Of a stretch of 64,000 nucleotides of DNA, positions 33,561 to 41,985 are shown piece after piece. A model generated the notes under the pieces. It ran no database searches, had not been told where the DNA came from, and saw only the letters and a list, made by a program, of their open reading frames with translations. The DNA is from Streptomyces smaragdinus (GTDB lineage Bacteria > Actinomycetota > Actinomycetes > Streptomycetales > Streptomycetaceae). The stretch's first letter is position 1, and each line of letters opens with the position of its first letter. The stretch lies in assembly GCF_009604385.1 (NCBI RefSeq), contig NZ_WEGJ01000024.1:33962-97961 (forward strand), written 5' to 3'. A program made the position numbers and the translations under genes.

Positions 33561-34933
33561 CGTGGTTCTCCGAACTCGGCGAGGCGGTCGGCCACCGTGG
33601 CGTCGAGGGCGTCGGCCTCGGCCTGGCCGGAGGCGACGAGCATGAGGTAGAACCGGCCGTCGGCCGGTGAGTCGGCGGCGGTGAAACCGGCGTTGACGGT
33701 GGCGTAGTTGTTGACGAGGGCGCCCCGGCCCGTGTCGCGCCGGAACAGGGCGTCGCCCAGCGCGTCGGCCGCGCGGGCGAACTCGACGGGTGCGGGCAGC
33801 CGCAGGTCGTACTGCCGGGCCAGCACCACCGAGCCGGCCGGGACGCAGTGCTCCTGCACCCGGGTCTGGTAGGTCGACATGTTGTTACGGGCGTTGATCT
33901 CCAGCAGCGGCAGCAGCGACCCGTCGCCGCACACGATCGCGTCGACCCCGACCGGCCCGTAATAGCCGTCGTCAGCCAGCCGCGCGCCGATCCGGTGGGC
34001 GGTGTCCTCGATCTCGGCCGTCTGATCGGGTGTGAGCCGCGCCGGGTAGCGGTGCCCCTTGTGTACGCCGCCGTCGGTCAGGGCCTCCTTGACGAAGTCG
34101 AACCGCACCGAGCCGTCCCGGCCCACCGTGAAGTGGTAGTTGAGGTCGGCGGCCTTGTCGGCCCACACCTCGACGACCACCGACAGCCGGTCGTCACCGG
34201 TCCGCTCGGCGCGTCTGCGGATCATCCGCGTCAGCTGTTCGAGGCGCCGCAGCCGGTCGGCGACGACGATCCCCTTCCCGGAGACCCCGTACGCGTCCTT
34301 GACCCCGACGGTCCGCCCCTCGGCGAGGTGGGCGGCGGCCTTCTCCACGGCCGCCTCGAACTCGGCGACCGACTCGCACTCCCAGCCCTCGGCCAGCGGT
34401 ATGCCCAGCTCGGCGGCGGCGCGACGGCTGTAGATCTTGCTGTTGACCCGCTTGGCCACGGCGGCGGACGGCAGGGCGGAGGGCAGTCCCGCGCGGCGGC
34501 AGAGCTCCTCCTCGGCCTCCGACATGCCGTGCGGCAGCAGCCGGGCGGTCCCGTCCCATGCGCGCAGACGCCCGATCAACTCCGAGGAGTCGAGCGCCTC
34601 GTGGGTCACGGTGACCGTCGGACGGCACTGGTCGGTCACCTGGACCTGCGGCAGATCGAGTCCGAGTCCGCGCAGATAGTCCAGATACCCCGGATCCGGC
34701 GCGGTCTTCAGGATGACGTGATCGCCCGCGCCGCCCAGCAGCAGCGCCAGCTCGTCCATCCGGGCCACCACGGCGGAGGGCGCGTTGTCGCCCACGGTGG
34801 GCACGCCGCGCTCGTCGTACGCCCATTCCCGCTCGACCTCGACGTTGCCGAGCAGCACCAGCGGAGTCGATATGTCGCCGGTGCAGCCGAGTCTGACGCC
34901 GCTCAGGAAATCCAGTGATCGGAAGTCGGTCAT
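33557..34933 (-). CDS. ATP-grasp ligase (BtrJ-like aminoacyl-ACP ligase candidate)
   Basis: A 458-residue ATP-grasp protein. An N-terminal pre-ATP-grasp region (TPLVLLGNVEVEREW) precedes the nucleotide-binding part (TVGVKDAYGVSGKGIVV), and the metal site is LLPLLEINARNNMSTYQ. Enzymes of this type make acyl-phosphates and join carboxylates to amines or thiols. In butirosin biosynthesis the relative BtrJ loads glutamate on an ACP, and the same partners are encoded here. GGAGGGG precedes the ATG at 34933; the longer frame is rejected. Confidence 0.85.
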   Translation of the reverse strand: MTDFRSLDFLSGVRLGCTGDISTPLVLLGNVEVEREWAYDERGVPTVGDNAPSAVVARMDELALLLGGAGDHVILKTAPDPGYLDYLRGLGLDLPQVQVTDQCRPTVTVTHEALDSSELIGRLRAWDGTARLLPHGMSEAEEELCRRAGLPSALPSAAVAKRVNSKIYSRRAAAELGIPLAEGWECESVAEFEAAVEKAAAHLAEGRTVGVKDAYGVSGKGIVVADRLRRLEQLTRMIRRRAERTGDDRLSVVVEVWADKAADLNYHFTVGRDGSVRFDFVKEALTDGGVHKGHRYPARLTPDQTAEIEDTAHRIGARLADDGYYGPVGVDAIVCGDGSLLPLLEINARNNMSTYQTRVQEHCVPAGSVVLARQYDLRLPAPVEFARAADALGDALFRRDTGRGALVNNYATVNAGFTAADSPADGRFYLMLVASGQAEADALDATVADRLAEFGEPR

Positions 34934-34950
34934 CTCATCCCCTCCCGTGC

Positions 34951-35880
34951 CTAGTGGCGGAACACGGCCGCCGCGAAGGTGGCGCCGAGCCCCACCACGG
35001 CCGTCAGATAGAAGTCCCCGGTACGGAGCTGGCCGCTGTCGCGCAGGCCCGCGAAGTTGACGAAGGGGTCGGCGCAGAACGAGTGGCCGAGCAGCGGCAC
35101 GTTGTCCAGATAGATCCGCGAGCGCGGGAAGCCCAGCATCTTGGCGGCCCGGGCCCAGGAGATCCGGTTGACGTTGTGGGGCAGGATCCACGCCAGGTCC
35201 TCCAGCTCGATCCCGGCCGCCTCCACCGCCTCCCGGATGACCGAGGTCAGCATGTGCGGGTACTGCCGTTCGAACTCCTCGCCGTGCGGGGCCGGGAGGT
35301 CGACGTTGTAGTACTCGCCGAAGGTGCGGGTGACATAGCTGCGCAGTACGTCCCCGCTCCCCCGCGCCGAGACCAGGCAGGCGGCCGAGGACTCGCCCAT
35401 CACGGTGGTGCCCGGGAGCATCTGGGACCGGTGCCAGAGGGCCTTCTCCCCGGTCAGGACCAGCGCGAGGGCGTCGGGGTCGCCGTCCTCGGCGAGGAGC
35501 CGTCCGGCCAGGTCCACGGCCGCCAGCCCGGACGCGCAGGCCTGCTGGGTCACGGTGAACACCTCGGCGTGCGCGAGGCCGAGTTCGTCGGCCGCCACAT
35601 GGACCGGGTTCTCGGAGGCGCGGGCGCAGAGCGGGATGGTGCGGGCGCTGACCACGTACTTCACCCGCTGCTCGTTGCCCTGGAGCCCCGTCAGCTCACG
35701 GGCCGCGGCGACGATCTGGTCCCGCAGGTCCGCGTCGGGGGCCAGCCGGACCTCCTTCAGTCCGAAGTAGCGGTGGAACAGCGCCAGATCCCGGTCGCTG
35801 AGACGGAGCCTGGGGGCCATGTCGGCTATCCGGACCGGCTCGGGTGCGAGGTGCGCGGCGACCTCGGTCAGTGCGGTCAT
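34951..35880 (-). CDS. 3-Oxoacyl-ACP synthase III (KASIII) family protein
   Basis: A 309-residue KASIII-fold enzyme. Cys115 (TQQACASGLAAV) is the nucleophile and His235 (LPHNVNR) is the second catalytic residue. The third position, Asn in FabH (GNTS), is His266 here (GHSFCAD). It may start the polyketide by condensing the ACP-bound aminoacyl group with malonyl-ACP, or act as an acyltransferase. The ATG overlaps the megasynthase stop by four bases. Confidence 0.85.
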   Translation of the reverse strand: MTALTEVAAHLAPEPVRIADMAPRLRLSDRDLALFHRYFGLKEVRLAPDADLRDQIVAAARELTGLQGNEQRVKYVVSARTIPLCARASENPVHVAADELGLAHAEVFTVTQQACASGLAAVDLAGRLLAEDGDPDALALVLTGEKALWHRSQMLPGTTVMGESSAACLVSARGSGDVLRSYVTRTFGEYYNVDLPAPHGEEFERQYPHMLTSVIREAVEAAGIELEDLAWILPHNVNRISWARAAKMLGFPRSRIYLDNVPLLGHSFCADPFVNFAGLRDSGQLRTGDFYLTAVVGLGATFAAAVFRH

Positions 35881-38800
35881 CGGGGCCCCTTTCCGGCCTC
35901 GGACAGGCGGACCGCCGCCCGTTTGTCTCGTGTGGTCAGCCCGGTGAAGGCGAACAGCAGCCGGCCGTCCGCGTCGACCGCCTCGCAGCGTCCGGCGCCG
36001 GACAGGAGGCGTACGGGGGTGGGGAGTGCGGTGTCGTTGGCGGCGGTGTGGATGTCGAAGCGGTCGATGCGTACGGGGACGGGGATCGGGCCGTCGTCCC
36101 CGGCCGTCGCGGCGGTGGCGCGCAGCAGGCTGTCCATGGCCAGGGCGGGGAGGAGGAACTCGGCCATCGAGCCGAGTTCCCGGGGCAGGTGGAGCGAGGC
36201 GCTGCCCGTACGCAGGTCTCGCAGGGAGTCGAAGGCGCCCATGAGCCGGACCGGTGAGTCGGCCCGGGCGTAGGCGTCGGTGGCGGGGACCTCGTGGGGA
36301 TCCTCGGCGACGGCAGGCCGGCCGACGGGGTGTCCGTCGCCCAGGTGGACGGTCATACGGGTGAGTTCCTGCGCCGGGACCGGGCCGCGCGGGGGGCTGC
36401 TGACGACGACGTCCACCGTGTCGTCGATGCTGTGTGCGGTGACCACCAGGCGGCGCGGCCACTGTTCCTCGGCCGCCCGGATGAAGCGGGAGAACACGGC
36501 GTCGGTGATCGCTGTCGGACGGCCTGTGCCGACGGCGGTGGCGGCTTCGGCGGCGAGCTCCATGATGAACGTGCCGGGCAGCGTGGGCCGGTCGTCCACC
36601 CGGTGGTCGCGGAGCCAGGGGTGGTCGTCGAGGGAGAGCGTCAGCTCCCAGGCCGCCGTGCCGTCCGGGCGGTGGTCGGGCTCGCCGGGGAGGAACGCGC
36701 CGCGGCGCTCCCCCGCCGCGCGGAGGGCGGGGGCGGTGGTGGCGAGCATGCGCCATTCCGTTTCGCCGAGCCAGACGGTGGTGGCGGCGTCGGTGCGGCG
36801 GCGGGTGAGTTCGGTGGCGAAGTAGCGGCGGCCGAGGTCGTCGTCGAGGTGGGTGAAGTTGTCCTCGCGGGCCAGGTATTCGTCCTGCACCTGGGTGTGG
36901 GTGACCATGCCGCTCTCGGCCCACAGGCCCGACACCAGCGCGTGCGCGTCCTCTCCGGCGGCGCGGGCGACGGCGGTGGCCCGGGTGAGGAACTCGTTCG
37001 CGGAGATGTAGTCGGCCTCGCCGGGGCGGGCGACGACGGTGGTGACGGAGCTGATCGTGAGCCAGAGCGCGGGTTCGCGGGGGGCGAAGGCGTCGCGGAG
37101 GTTGAGCCAGCCGCGTACCTTCACGTCGCGGACCGAGCGGAACTCCACCGGGGTCTTGCGGCGCAGTGCGGAGGCCCGTTCGAGGCCGGCGCCGTGGATG
37201 ACGATGTCGGCGGCGCCGATCTCGTCGGCGATGGCGCGGACGGCTTCGGAGTCGGTCACATCGCACTGCCGGTAGTGCACGCGCGCCGCGCCGTAACGAT
37301 CCTGCAAGAGCGTTACGGTGCGTCTTCGTTCGACGGCCTGGAGCATCCGGTTGTACCGCCGATTGAGTGCGCCGATCTTCTCGCCGGGGTAGCGGGCCAT
37401 CAGCTCGCGCAGGGCGGACGGGCGGTCGGCGGGCAGGTCTTCCACCGTCTCCGGTCCGGAACCCAGCAGCCAGATCGCGGCGGGGGCGGTGCGGCGGGCG
37501 AGCTGGTCGACGAGTTCGGCGGTGATTCCGCGTCCGCCGCCGGTTGCGACGATCACGGGTGCGGGCGGGAGTTCGCGGGGGGCCGGTCGGTCCGGCTCGG
37601 GGGTGAGGACGGCTTCGTGGCGGAGGCCGGCGCGGTAGTGGGCGACGTGGAGGTGGCGGTCGCGGGCGTGTTCGCGGGCGAGCTGGGCGAGGGCGGTGGG
37701 TAAGTCGTCGGCGTCGGTGACGACCGCGTACACCAGGGTCTTCGGGAGGTCGGCGGCGAGGGCCCGGACGAGTCCGGTGAACAGGCCCGTTTCCGGGCGG
37801 GAGTCGGGGTCCAGGGCGAGGACGGCGAAGGTGCCGCCGTCGTCGAGGGCGTCGGCGCAGTGGTGGGCGGCGGCGAAGGCCAGCTCCTGGAGGGCCAGGG
37901 CGCCGGGCTGCCGGGCGTCGAAGACGACGCGGATGTCGCGGGCGTCGGTGGTCGCGGCCAGGTCGTCGGGGGTGCGGACGAGCGGGGCGTGGTCGGGGGC
38001 GTTGGTGATCAGGAGGGTGTCCGGGCCCGGTGCGGGAAGGGGTGCGCGGACCTCGGGGCGTTCGAGCCGGCGGGTGCGCAGGACGTACGGGCGCAGGTCG
38101 CCGAGGTCGGCGGCGCGGGGCGCGGGGTCGCAGACCAGCGCGGGGGTGCCGGGTGCGCGGGGGGCGAGCCGTACCGGTGCCTCGGCCTCGCGCAGTGCCT
38201 GGTGCAGGGCCAGCAGGCCCTCGGCGGCGTGGGTGTACCGGGGTCCCTCCGGGGCTCGCGCCACCGGGGAGCCGTCCGCGAGACGCAGTTCGCCCAGCGG
38301 GGTGAGGCCGTGCGCCGCCGCGGTCGAGCGGCGCATCAGGACGACGCCCGCCACCGCCTCCCCCGTCTCCCGGCCGTCCGGCGGGCGGACGAGGTCGGCG
38401 CAGCCGTTGACGCCGATGGCGACGGCCGCGTCCAGCTCGCCCGCGGTCAGCGCGCGGCAGGCCGCGGCGAGGGCCGCGTGGCTGGAGTCGGGGCCGGCGT
38501 CGAGGGTCATGTTCGGGCCGTGGACGTCGAGGAGTTGCGCGACGCGGGAGGCGATGATGTTCGGCATCAGCCCCGGCAGCGAGTCGCTGTTGGCCTCGGG
38601 CGCCAGGGCCCGCGCCGCCGCGCCGAGGTCCGGGCCAAAGCGGCGGGCGATGTCGTCCAGATACGCCCGCAGGGTGCACGCCATGGCCTGGCGGACCTGC
38701 CCGGAGTGGCCGACGTACAGCCCCGTGCGGGCGGCGGTGGCGGGGTCCTTCGTCCAGTCGCCGCGCAGGTCGAGGGCGCAGCGCAGGGCCATCAGCTGGC

Positions 38801-40397
38801 TGAGGTCCAGCCGGGCGAGGACGGCGGGCGGCAGCCGTACCTCCAGCGGCGCGGGTACGGGGAAGGTGTCGCCGAAGACGGCGGCCCCGCCGGCGGGTTC
38901 GGTGGCGGTGGTGGCGACGACGACCACGGGCTCGGGCACCGCGGCCGTACGGACGGTGGCCCGGGGCCGGTCGCCGACGATCAGGTGCGCGTTCGTGCCG
39001 CCGAAGCCCATCGCCGACACCGCCGCCGTCCGGCCGTGCGTAGTGGCCGGCCAGGGAAGCGACGCGCGGGGGATGTCGACGGCGTCCGAGGCGGGGCCGT
39101 CGTACAGGCGCTGGGCGGGGATGACGCCGTGGCGCAGGGCCAGCAGGGCGTGGATGACGTTGACGGCGCCGGCCGCCCAGCCGGTGTGTCCGACGAGGGA
39201 CTTGTTGGAGGTGAGCGTCCAGCGTTTGGCGGGGGCGGCGGTGGTGAGCGCCTCGATCTCCGCCTGGTCGCCGGCCGAGGTGCCGGTGGCGTGCGCCACC
39301 ACCCAGTCGATCTCCTCCGGTACGACCCCGGCCGCCGCCCAGGCACGCTCCAGCGCGATCCGCTGCCCGGCGGGGTTCGGCGCGTACACGGCCTTGCCGC
39401 GCCCGTCGGACGACCCGCCGAAGCCGAGGACGAAGCCCAGCACCGGATCGCCGTCGGCCATGGCCCGGGCGTACGTCTTCAGCGCGACGACGGCGGCGCC
39501 GTCGGCGAACAGCACGCCGTCGGCGCCGGTGTCCAGCGACCGTACGAGGCCGCCCCTGGCCAGCCCGTCGAGCTTGGAGAACAGCACCATGGTCTGCGCG
39601 TTGACGGAGTACACCCCGCCGCACAGCGCCAGGTCGGCGCGGCCCTCGCGCAGGGCGCGCATCCCGAAGTCGAAGCTGTAGAGGGAGGAGGAGCACGCGG
39701 TGTCGACCACGACGGTCTCCGCCGGCTCCACCAGCCCGTCGAGCGCCTCGCGCACCACCCGGTACGGCGCCGTCCGCCCCAGGTCGCCGTCGCCCGCCGG
39801 GTACAGCGCGGCCAGCGGATCGTCCTCGCCGGTGAGCAGCCGGCCGGCGTGCCGCAGCAGGCTCTGCTCGGCGGCGTGCCCGCCGTCGGCCGTCATCCCC
39901 ACGGCGGCGAAGACCCGTACACCGTCCCCGTGCCGGACACCCTCCAGCGCCTGGAGCACCCCGTGCCGCAGCCACCGCCCGCTCGCCTCACGCCCGGTGA
40001 AGCCGTCCAGCCCGGGGTGGGGGCGGAAGGGGGCGACGCGCGGGTCGCCGCCCTCGGCGTGGATGAAGCCGGCGGTGCGGGTGTACGTCTTGTCGGGCGC
40101 CGCGGGGTCCGCGGACCACAGGGCGTCGATGTCCATGCGCGGTCCGGGTTCGCTGAACTGGGGCTCCCGGTCGCGCAACAGCTCCCAGAACTCGTCCGGC
40201 GAGCTGGCCCCGGGTACGGCGACGCCCATGCCGACGGCCACGATCGCGTCCGGCGCGGGTTCACCGCCGGGGAGCAGAGGGAGGGAGGCGGCGTTGCGTA
40301 CGGTCGCCGGCCGGCCGCCCGAGCGCAGGGTGGCGGCAAGCTCCTCGGCGGCGGCGCGGTCGGTCGTCTCGACGAGGTAGCGGGCGGGGTCAGCCAT
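35877..40397 (-). CDS. Iterative PKS/PUFA-synthase-like megasynthase (KS, KS-like, KR, DH-like)
   Basis: A 1506-residue multidomain synthase. Domains in order: a complete ketosynthase (50-475; Cys235 in DTACSSS, His369 in HATGTS, His404 in VGHTG); a second ketosynthase-like domain (490-760) with no cysteine (LDAGPDSSH), like the chain-length factor of PUFA synthases; a ketoreductase (945-1200; TGGGRGIT, SSVTTV, DYISAN); and a hot-dog dehydratase-like region near the C-terminus (HRVDDRPTLP, with Asp for the usual Gly). No acyltransferase or ACP is in this chain; both are on the next protein upstream. Leu899 is a TTA codon. It overlaps the AT-ACP gene by 8 bases. An iterative, reducing, probably polyene-forming role is inferred. 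Confidence 0.88.
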   Translation of the reverse strand: MADPARYLVETTDRAAAEELAATLRSGGRPATVRNAASLPLLPGGEPAPDAIVAVGMGVAVPGASSPDEFWELLRDREPQFSEPGPRMDIDALWSADPAAPDKTYTRTAGFIHAEGGDPRVAPFRPHPGLDGFTGREASGRWLRHGVLQALEGVRHGDGVRVFAAVGMTADGGHAAEQSLLRHAGRLLTGEDDPLAALYPAGDGDLGRTAPYRVVREALDGLVEPAETVVVDTACSSSLYSFDFGMRALREGRADLALCGGVYSVNAQTMVLFSKLDGLARGGLVRSLDTGADGVLFADGAAVVALKTYARAMADGDPVLGFVLGFGGSSDGRGKAVYAPNPAGQRIALERAWAAAGVVPEEIDWVVAHATGTSAGDQAEIEALTTAAPAKRWTLTSNKSLVGHTGWAAGAVNVIHALLALRHGVIPAQRLYDGPASDAVDIPRASLPWPATTHGRTAAVSAMGFGGTNAHLIVGDRPRATVRTAAVPEPVVVVATTATEPAGGAAVFGDTFPVPAPLEVRLPPAVLARLDLSQLMALRCALDLRGDWTKDPATAARTGLYVGHSGQVRQAMACTLRAYLDDIARRFGPDLGAAARALAPEANSDSLPGLMPNIIASRVAQLLDVHGPNMTLDAGPDSSHAALAAACRALTAGELDAAVAIGVNGCADLVRPPDGRETGEAVAGVVLMRRSTAAAHGLTPLGELRLADGSPVARAPEGPRYTHAAEGLLALHQALREAEAPVRLAPRAPGTPALVCDPAPRAADLGDLRPYVLRTRRLERPEVRAPLPAPGPDTLLITNAPDHAPLVRTPDDLAATTDARDIRVVFDARQPGALALQELAFAAAHHCADALDDGGTFAVLALDPDSRPETGLFTGLVRALAADLPKTLVYAVVTDADDLPTALAQLAREHARDRHLHVAHYRAGLRHEAVLTPEPDRPAPRELPPAPVIVATGGGRGITAELVDQLARRTAPAAIWLLGSGPETVEDLPADRPSALRELMARYPGEKIGALNRRYNRMLQAVERRRTVTLLQDRYGAARVHYRQCDVTDSEAVRAIADEIGAADIVIHGAGLERASALRRKTPVEFRSVRDVKVRGWLNLRDAFAPREPALWLTISSVTTVVARPGEADYISANEFLTRATAVARAAGEDAHALVSGLWAESGMVTHTQVQDEYLAREDNFTHLDDDLGRRYFATELTRRRTDAATTVWLGETEWRMLATTAPALRAAGERRGAFLPGEPDHRPDGTAAWELTLSLDDHPWLRDHRVDDRPTLPGTFIMELAAEAATAVGTGRPTAITDAVFSRFIRAAEEQWPRRLVVTAHSIDDTVDVVVSSPPRGPVPAQELTRMTVHLGDGHPVGRPAVAEDPHEVPATDAYARADSPVRLMGAFDSLRDLRTGSASLHLPRELGSMAEFLLPALAMDSLLRATAATAGDDGPIPVPVRIDRFDIHTAANDTALPTPVRLLSGAGRCEAVDADGRLLFAFTGLTTRDKRAAVRLSEAGKGPR

Positions 40398-41706
40398 CGG
40401 CCCGCGCGCCGGTGCGGCTGGTCTCGGTGATGAGGCGGGCCAGTCCGCCGAGGGTGGACTGGAGGGCGAACCGGGTGTCGTCGGCGACGTGGTGGAGGTC
40501 GAAGCGGTCGGTGAGGGTGCCGAGGATCTCCATGCGCTTCAGGGAGTCCACGCCGAGGTCGCCCTCGAGGTCGGCGTCGGGGTCCATGGCCTCGACGGGG
40601 TAGCCGAGGCGGTCGGCGTAGATCTGCTGGAGCGCGGCGACGACGGACTCGGCGGACGCCGGGGCCGGCGCCACCCTCCCCGCCGCCGTCAGTCCGACCG
40701 GCGCCGGCATCCGTCCCACCGCCGGTGCCTCCGGCGCCGCGACCGGCACCGGCACCGGCTTCCGCCCCGGACGCGGCGGTGCCGCCCCGCCCTCCCCGGC
40801 GTCCAGCCACCGCTCGGCGTGCACGGCCGCGCATCCCGTGGCCGCGGTGACCAGCTCGCTCAGCCCCGCCCGCCCGCACTCCACGACGGACTCCAGCCCG
40901 TACGACTGCAGATCACGCAGCGCCGCGAGGAAGTCGACCGGCCGCGTCAGCTGCCCCACGAGCAGCCCCGTCAGATCCGTGTCGTCGCTGACCAGCCCCC
41001 CGAGGGCGGGCGAGTGGAGCCGGGCCTCGGCGGGTCTGCGGCGGATGCCGGCGATCGCCGCGGCGAACTCGGCCTGGGCGGGGGCGAGCAGCGGGTTGTG
41101 GAACGGGTACGGCGCGGCCAGCCGCACCGCCCGTACGCCCAGCACGTCGGCCAGCGCGGCGAGCACCCCGAGGTCGGCCTCCGGCCCGGAGACCACCGTG
41201 TGCCGGGGCGCGTTGACGACGGCGAGCCGCGCGCCGGGCAGCTCGGCGGCGCCCAGCAGCGCGTCGGCCCGCCGGGCGGACACGGTGAGCGCGAGCATGC
41301 CGCCCGCTCCGGCCGCCGTCTGTTCGAGGGCGCGCGCCCGGTGGGCGACGATCCGCGCCCCGTCGGTCACGGTGAAGCAGCCGGCGTGCACGGCGGCGGC
41401 CATCTCGCCCATGCTGTGCCCGAGGACGACGTCCACGGGTCGGCGGCGGACGACCTCGGCGGCGTAGACGAGGGCGGCGGCGAAGATCGCGAGTTGCAGG
41501 GCGAACGGGTCGGACGCCGAGAGGCGGCGGGCGTCCGGGGCGTCGGGGTCGGTGAGCAGCGGGGAGACGGGGGTGCGGCCGAACTCGGCGGCCACCGCGT
41601 CGACGGCCTCCAGCACGTCCCCGACGGGGGCGCTGCGCGGGCCGGTGAACACTCCCGGGCGGTAGGCACCCTGTCCGGGCAGCAGGAGGGCTGTTCTCAA
41701 GTCCAT
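40390..41706 (-). CDS. Acyltransferase-ACP didomain protein
   Basis: A 438-residue protein. Residues 1-290 are a malonyl-type acyltransferase (LLPGQGAY, GHSMGE with Ser98). A Pro/Ala linker of about 60 residues follows, then an ACP with Ser388 in DLGVDSLKRMEIL. This ACP motif is closest to the tandem ACPs of PUFA synthases (typically GIDSIKRVEIL). It should load the extender and carry the growing chain for the KS protein. The ATG at 41706 has only a weak ribosome site; an ATG at 41766 is in frame but has none. It is the first gene of the operon. Confidence 0.85.
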   Translation of the reverse strand: MDLRTALLLPGQGAYRPGVFTGPRSAPVGDVLEAVDAVAAEFGRTPVSPLLTDPDAPDARRLSASDPFALQLAIFAAALVYAAEVVRRRPVDVVLGHSMGEMAAAVHAGCFTVTDGARIVAHRARALEQTAAGAGGMLALTVSARRADALLGAAELPGARLAVVNAPRHTVVSGPEADLGVLAALADVLGVRAVRLAAPYPFHNPLLAPAQAEFAAAIAGIRRRPAEARLHSPALGGLVSDDTDLTGLLVGQLTRPVDFLAALRDLQSYGLESVVECGRAGLSELVTAATGCAAVHAERWLDAGEGGAAPPRPGRKPVPVPVAAPEAPAVGRMPAPVGLTAAGRVAPAPASAESVVAALQQIYADRLGYPVEAMDPDADLEGDLGVDSLKRMEILGTLTDRFDLHHVADDTRFALQSTLGGLARLITETSRTGARADG

Positions 41707-41806
41707 TCCGACTCGCTTTCGGACACGGTGCACGGAGCTGGGGAACTCAAGCGCTGTGTGACTCATGAAACGCGTTGCGGCGGGACACCAAGCGGCCGTC
41801 CAGGCG

Positions 41807-41832
41807 TGGCCTGGACCAACAGGTCTAGGCCA
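41807..41832 (-). promoter_or_regulatory. DasR-like double palindrome upstream of the PKS operon
   Basis: TGGCCTGGACC and GGTCTAGGCCA (11-base arms, one mismatch) flank AACA, 101 bases before the AT-ACP start. Each half, TGGCCTGGACCA and AGGTCTAGGCCA, is one or two changes from the DasR palindrome TGGTCTAGACCA. A second overlapping dyad, GTCCAGG/CCTGGAC, lies at 41798-41816. No confident -10/-35 pair was found nearby. Confidence 0.5.
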
Positions 41833-41985
41833 CTTGGCGCGGCCAGAGTTACAGAGATTTCCGGCCCGCGCAACAGGTCAACATCAGTTGCGTCGTGCAC
41901 CAACCAGCAAGCGGAATACGCCAGTTGGGCGGCTCGCGCCGGTAGCCACGGGGCTGTTGGGGCGCGCCCCGGGCGGTCCGGAATC

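Noticed and set aside
35881..39975. Upstream extension of the KASIII frame to 1674 codons
   Set aside because: The extension is antiparallel-frame noise inside the megasynthase gene; the true ATG at 35880 overlaps the megasynthase stop as ATGA.
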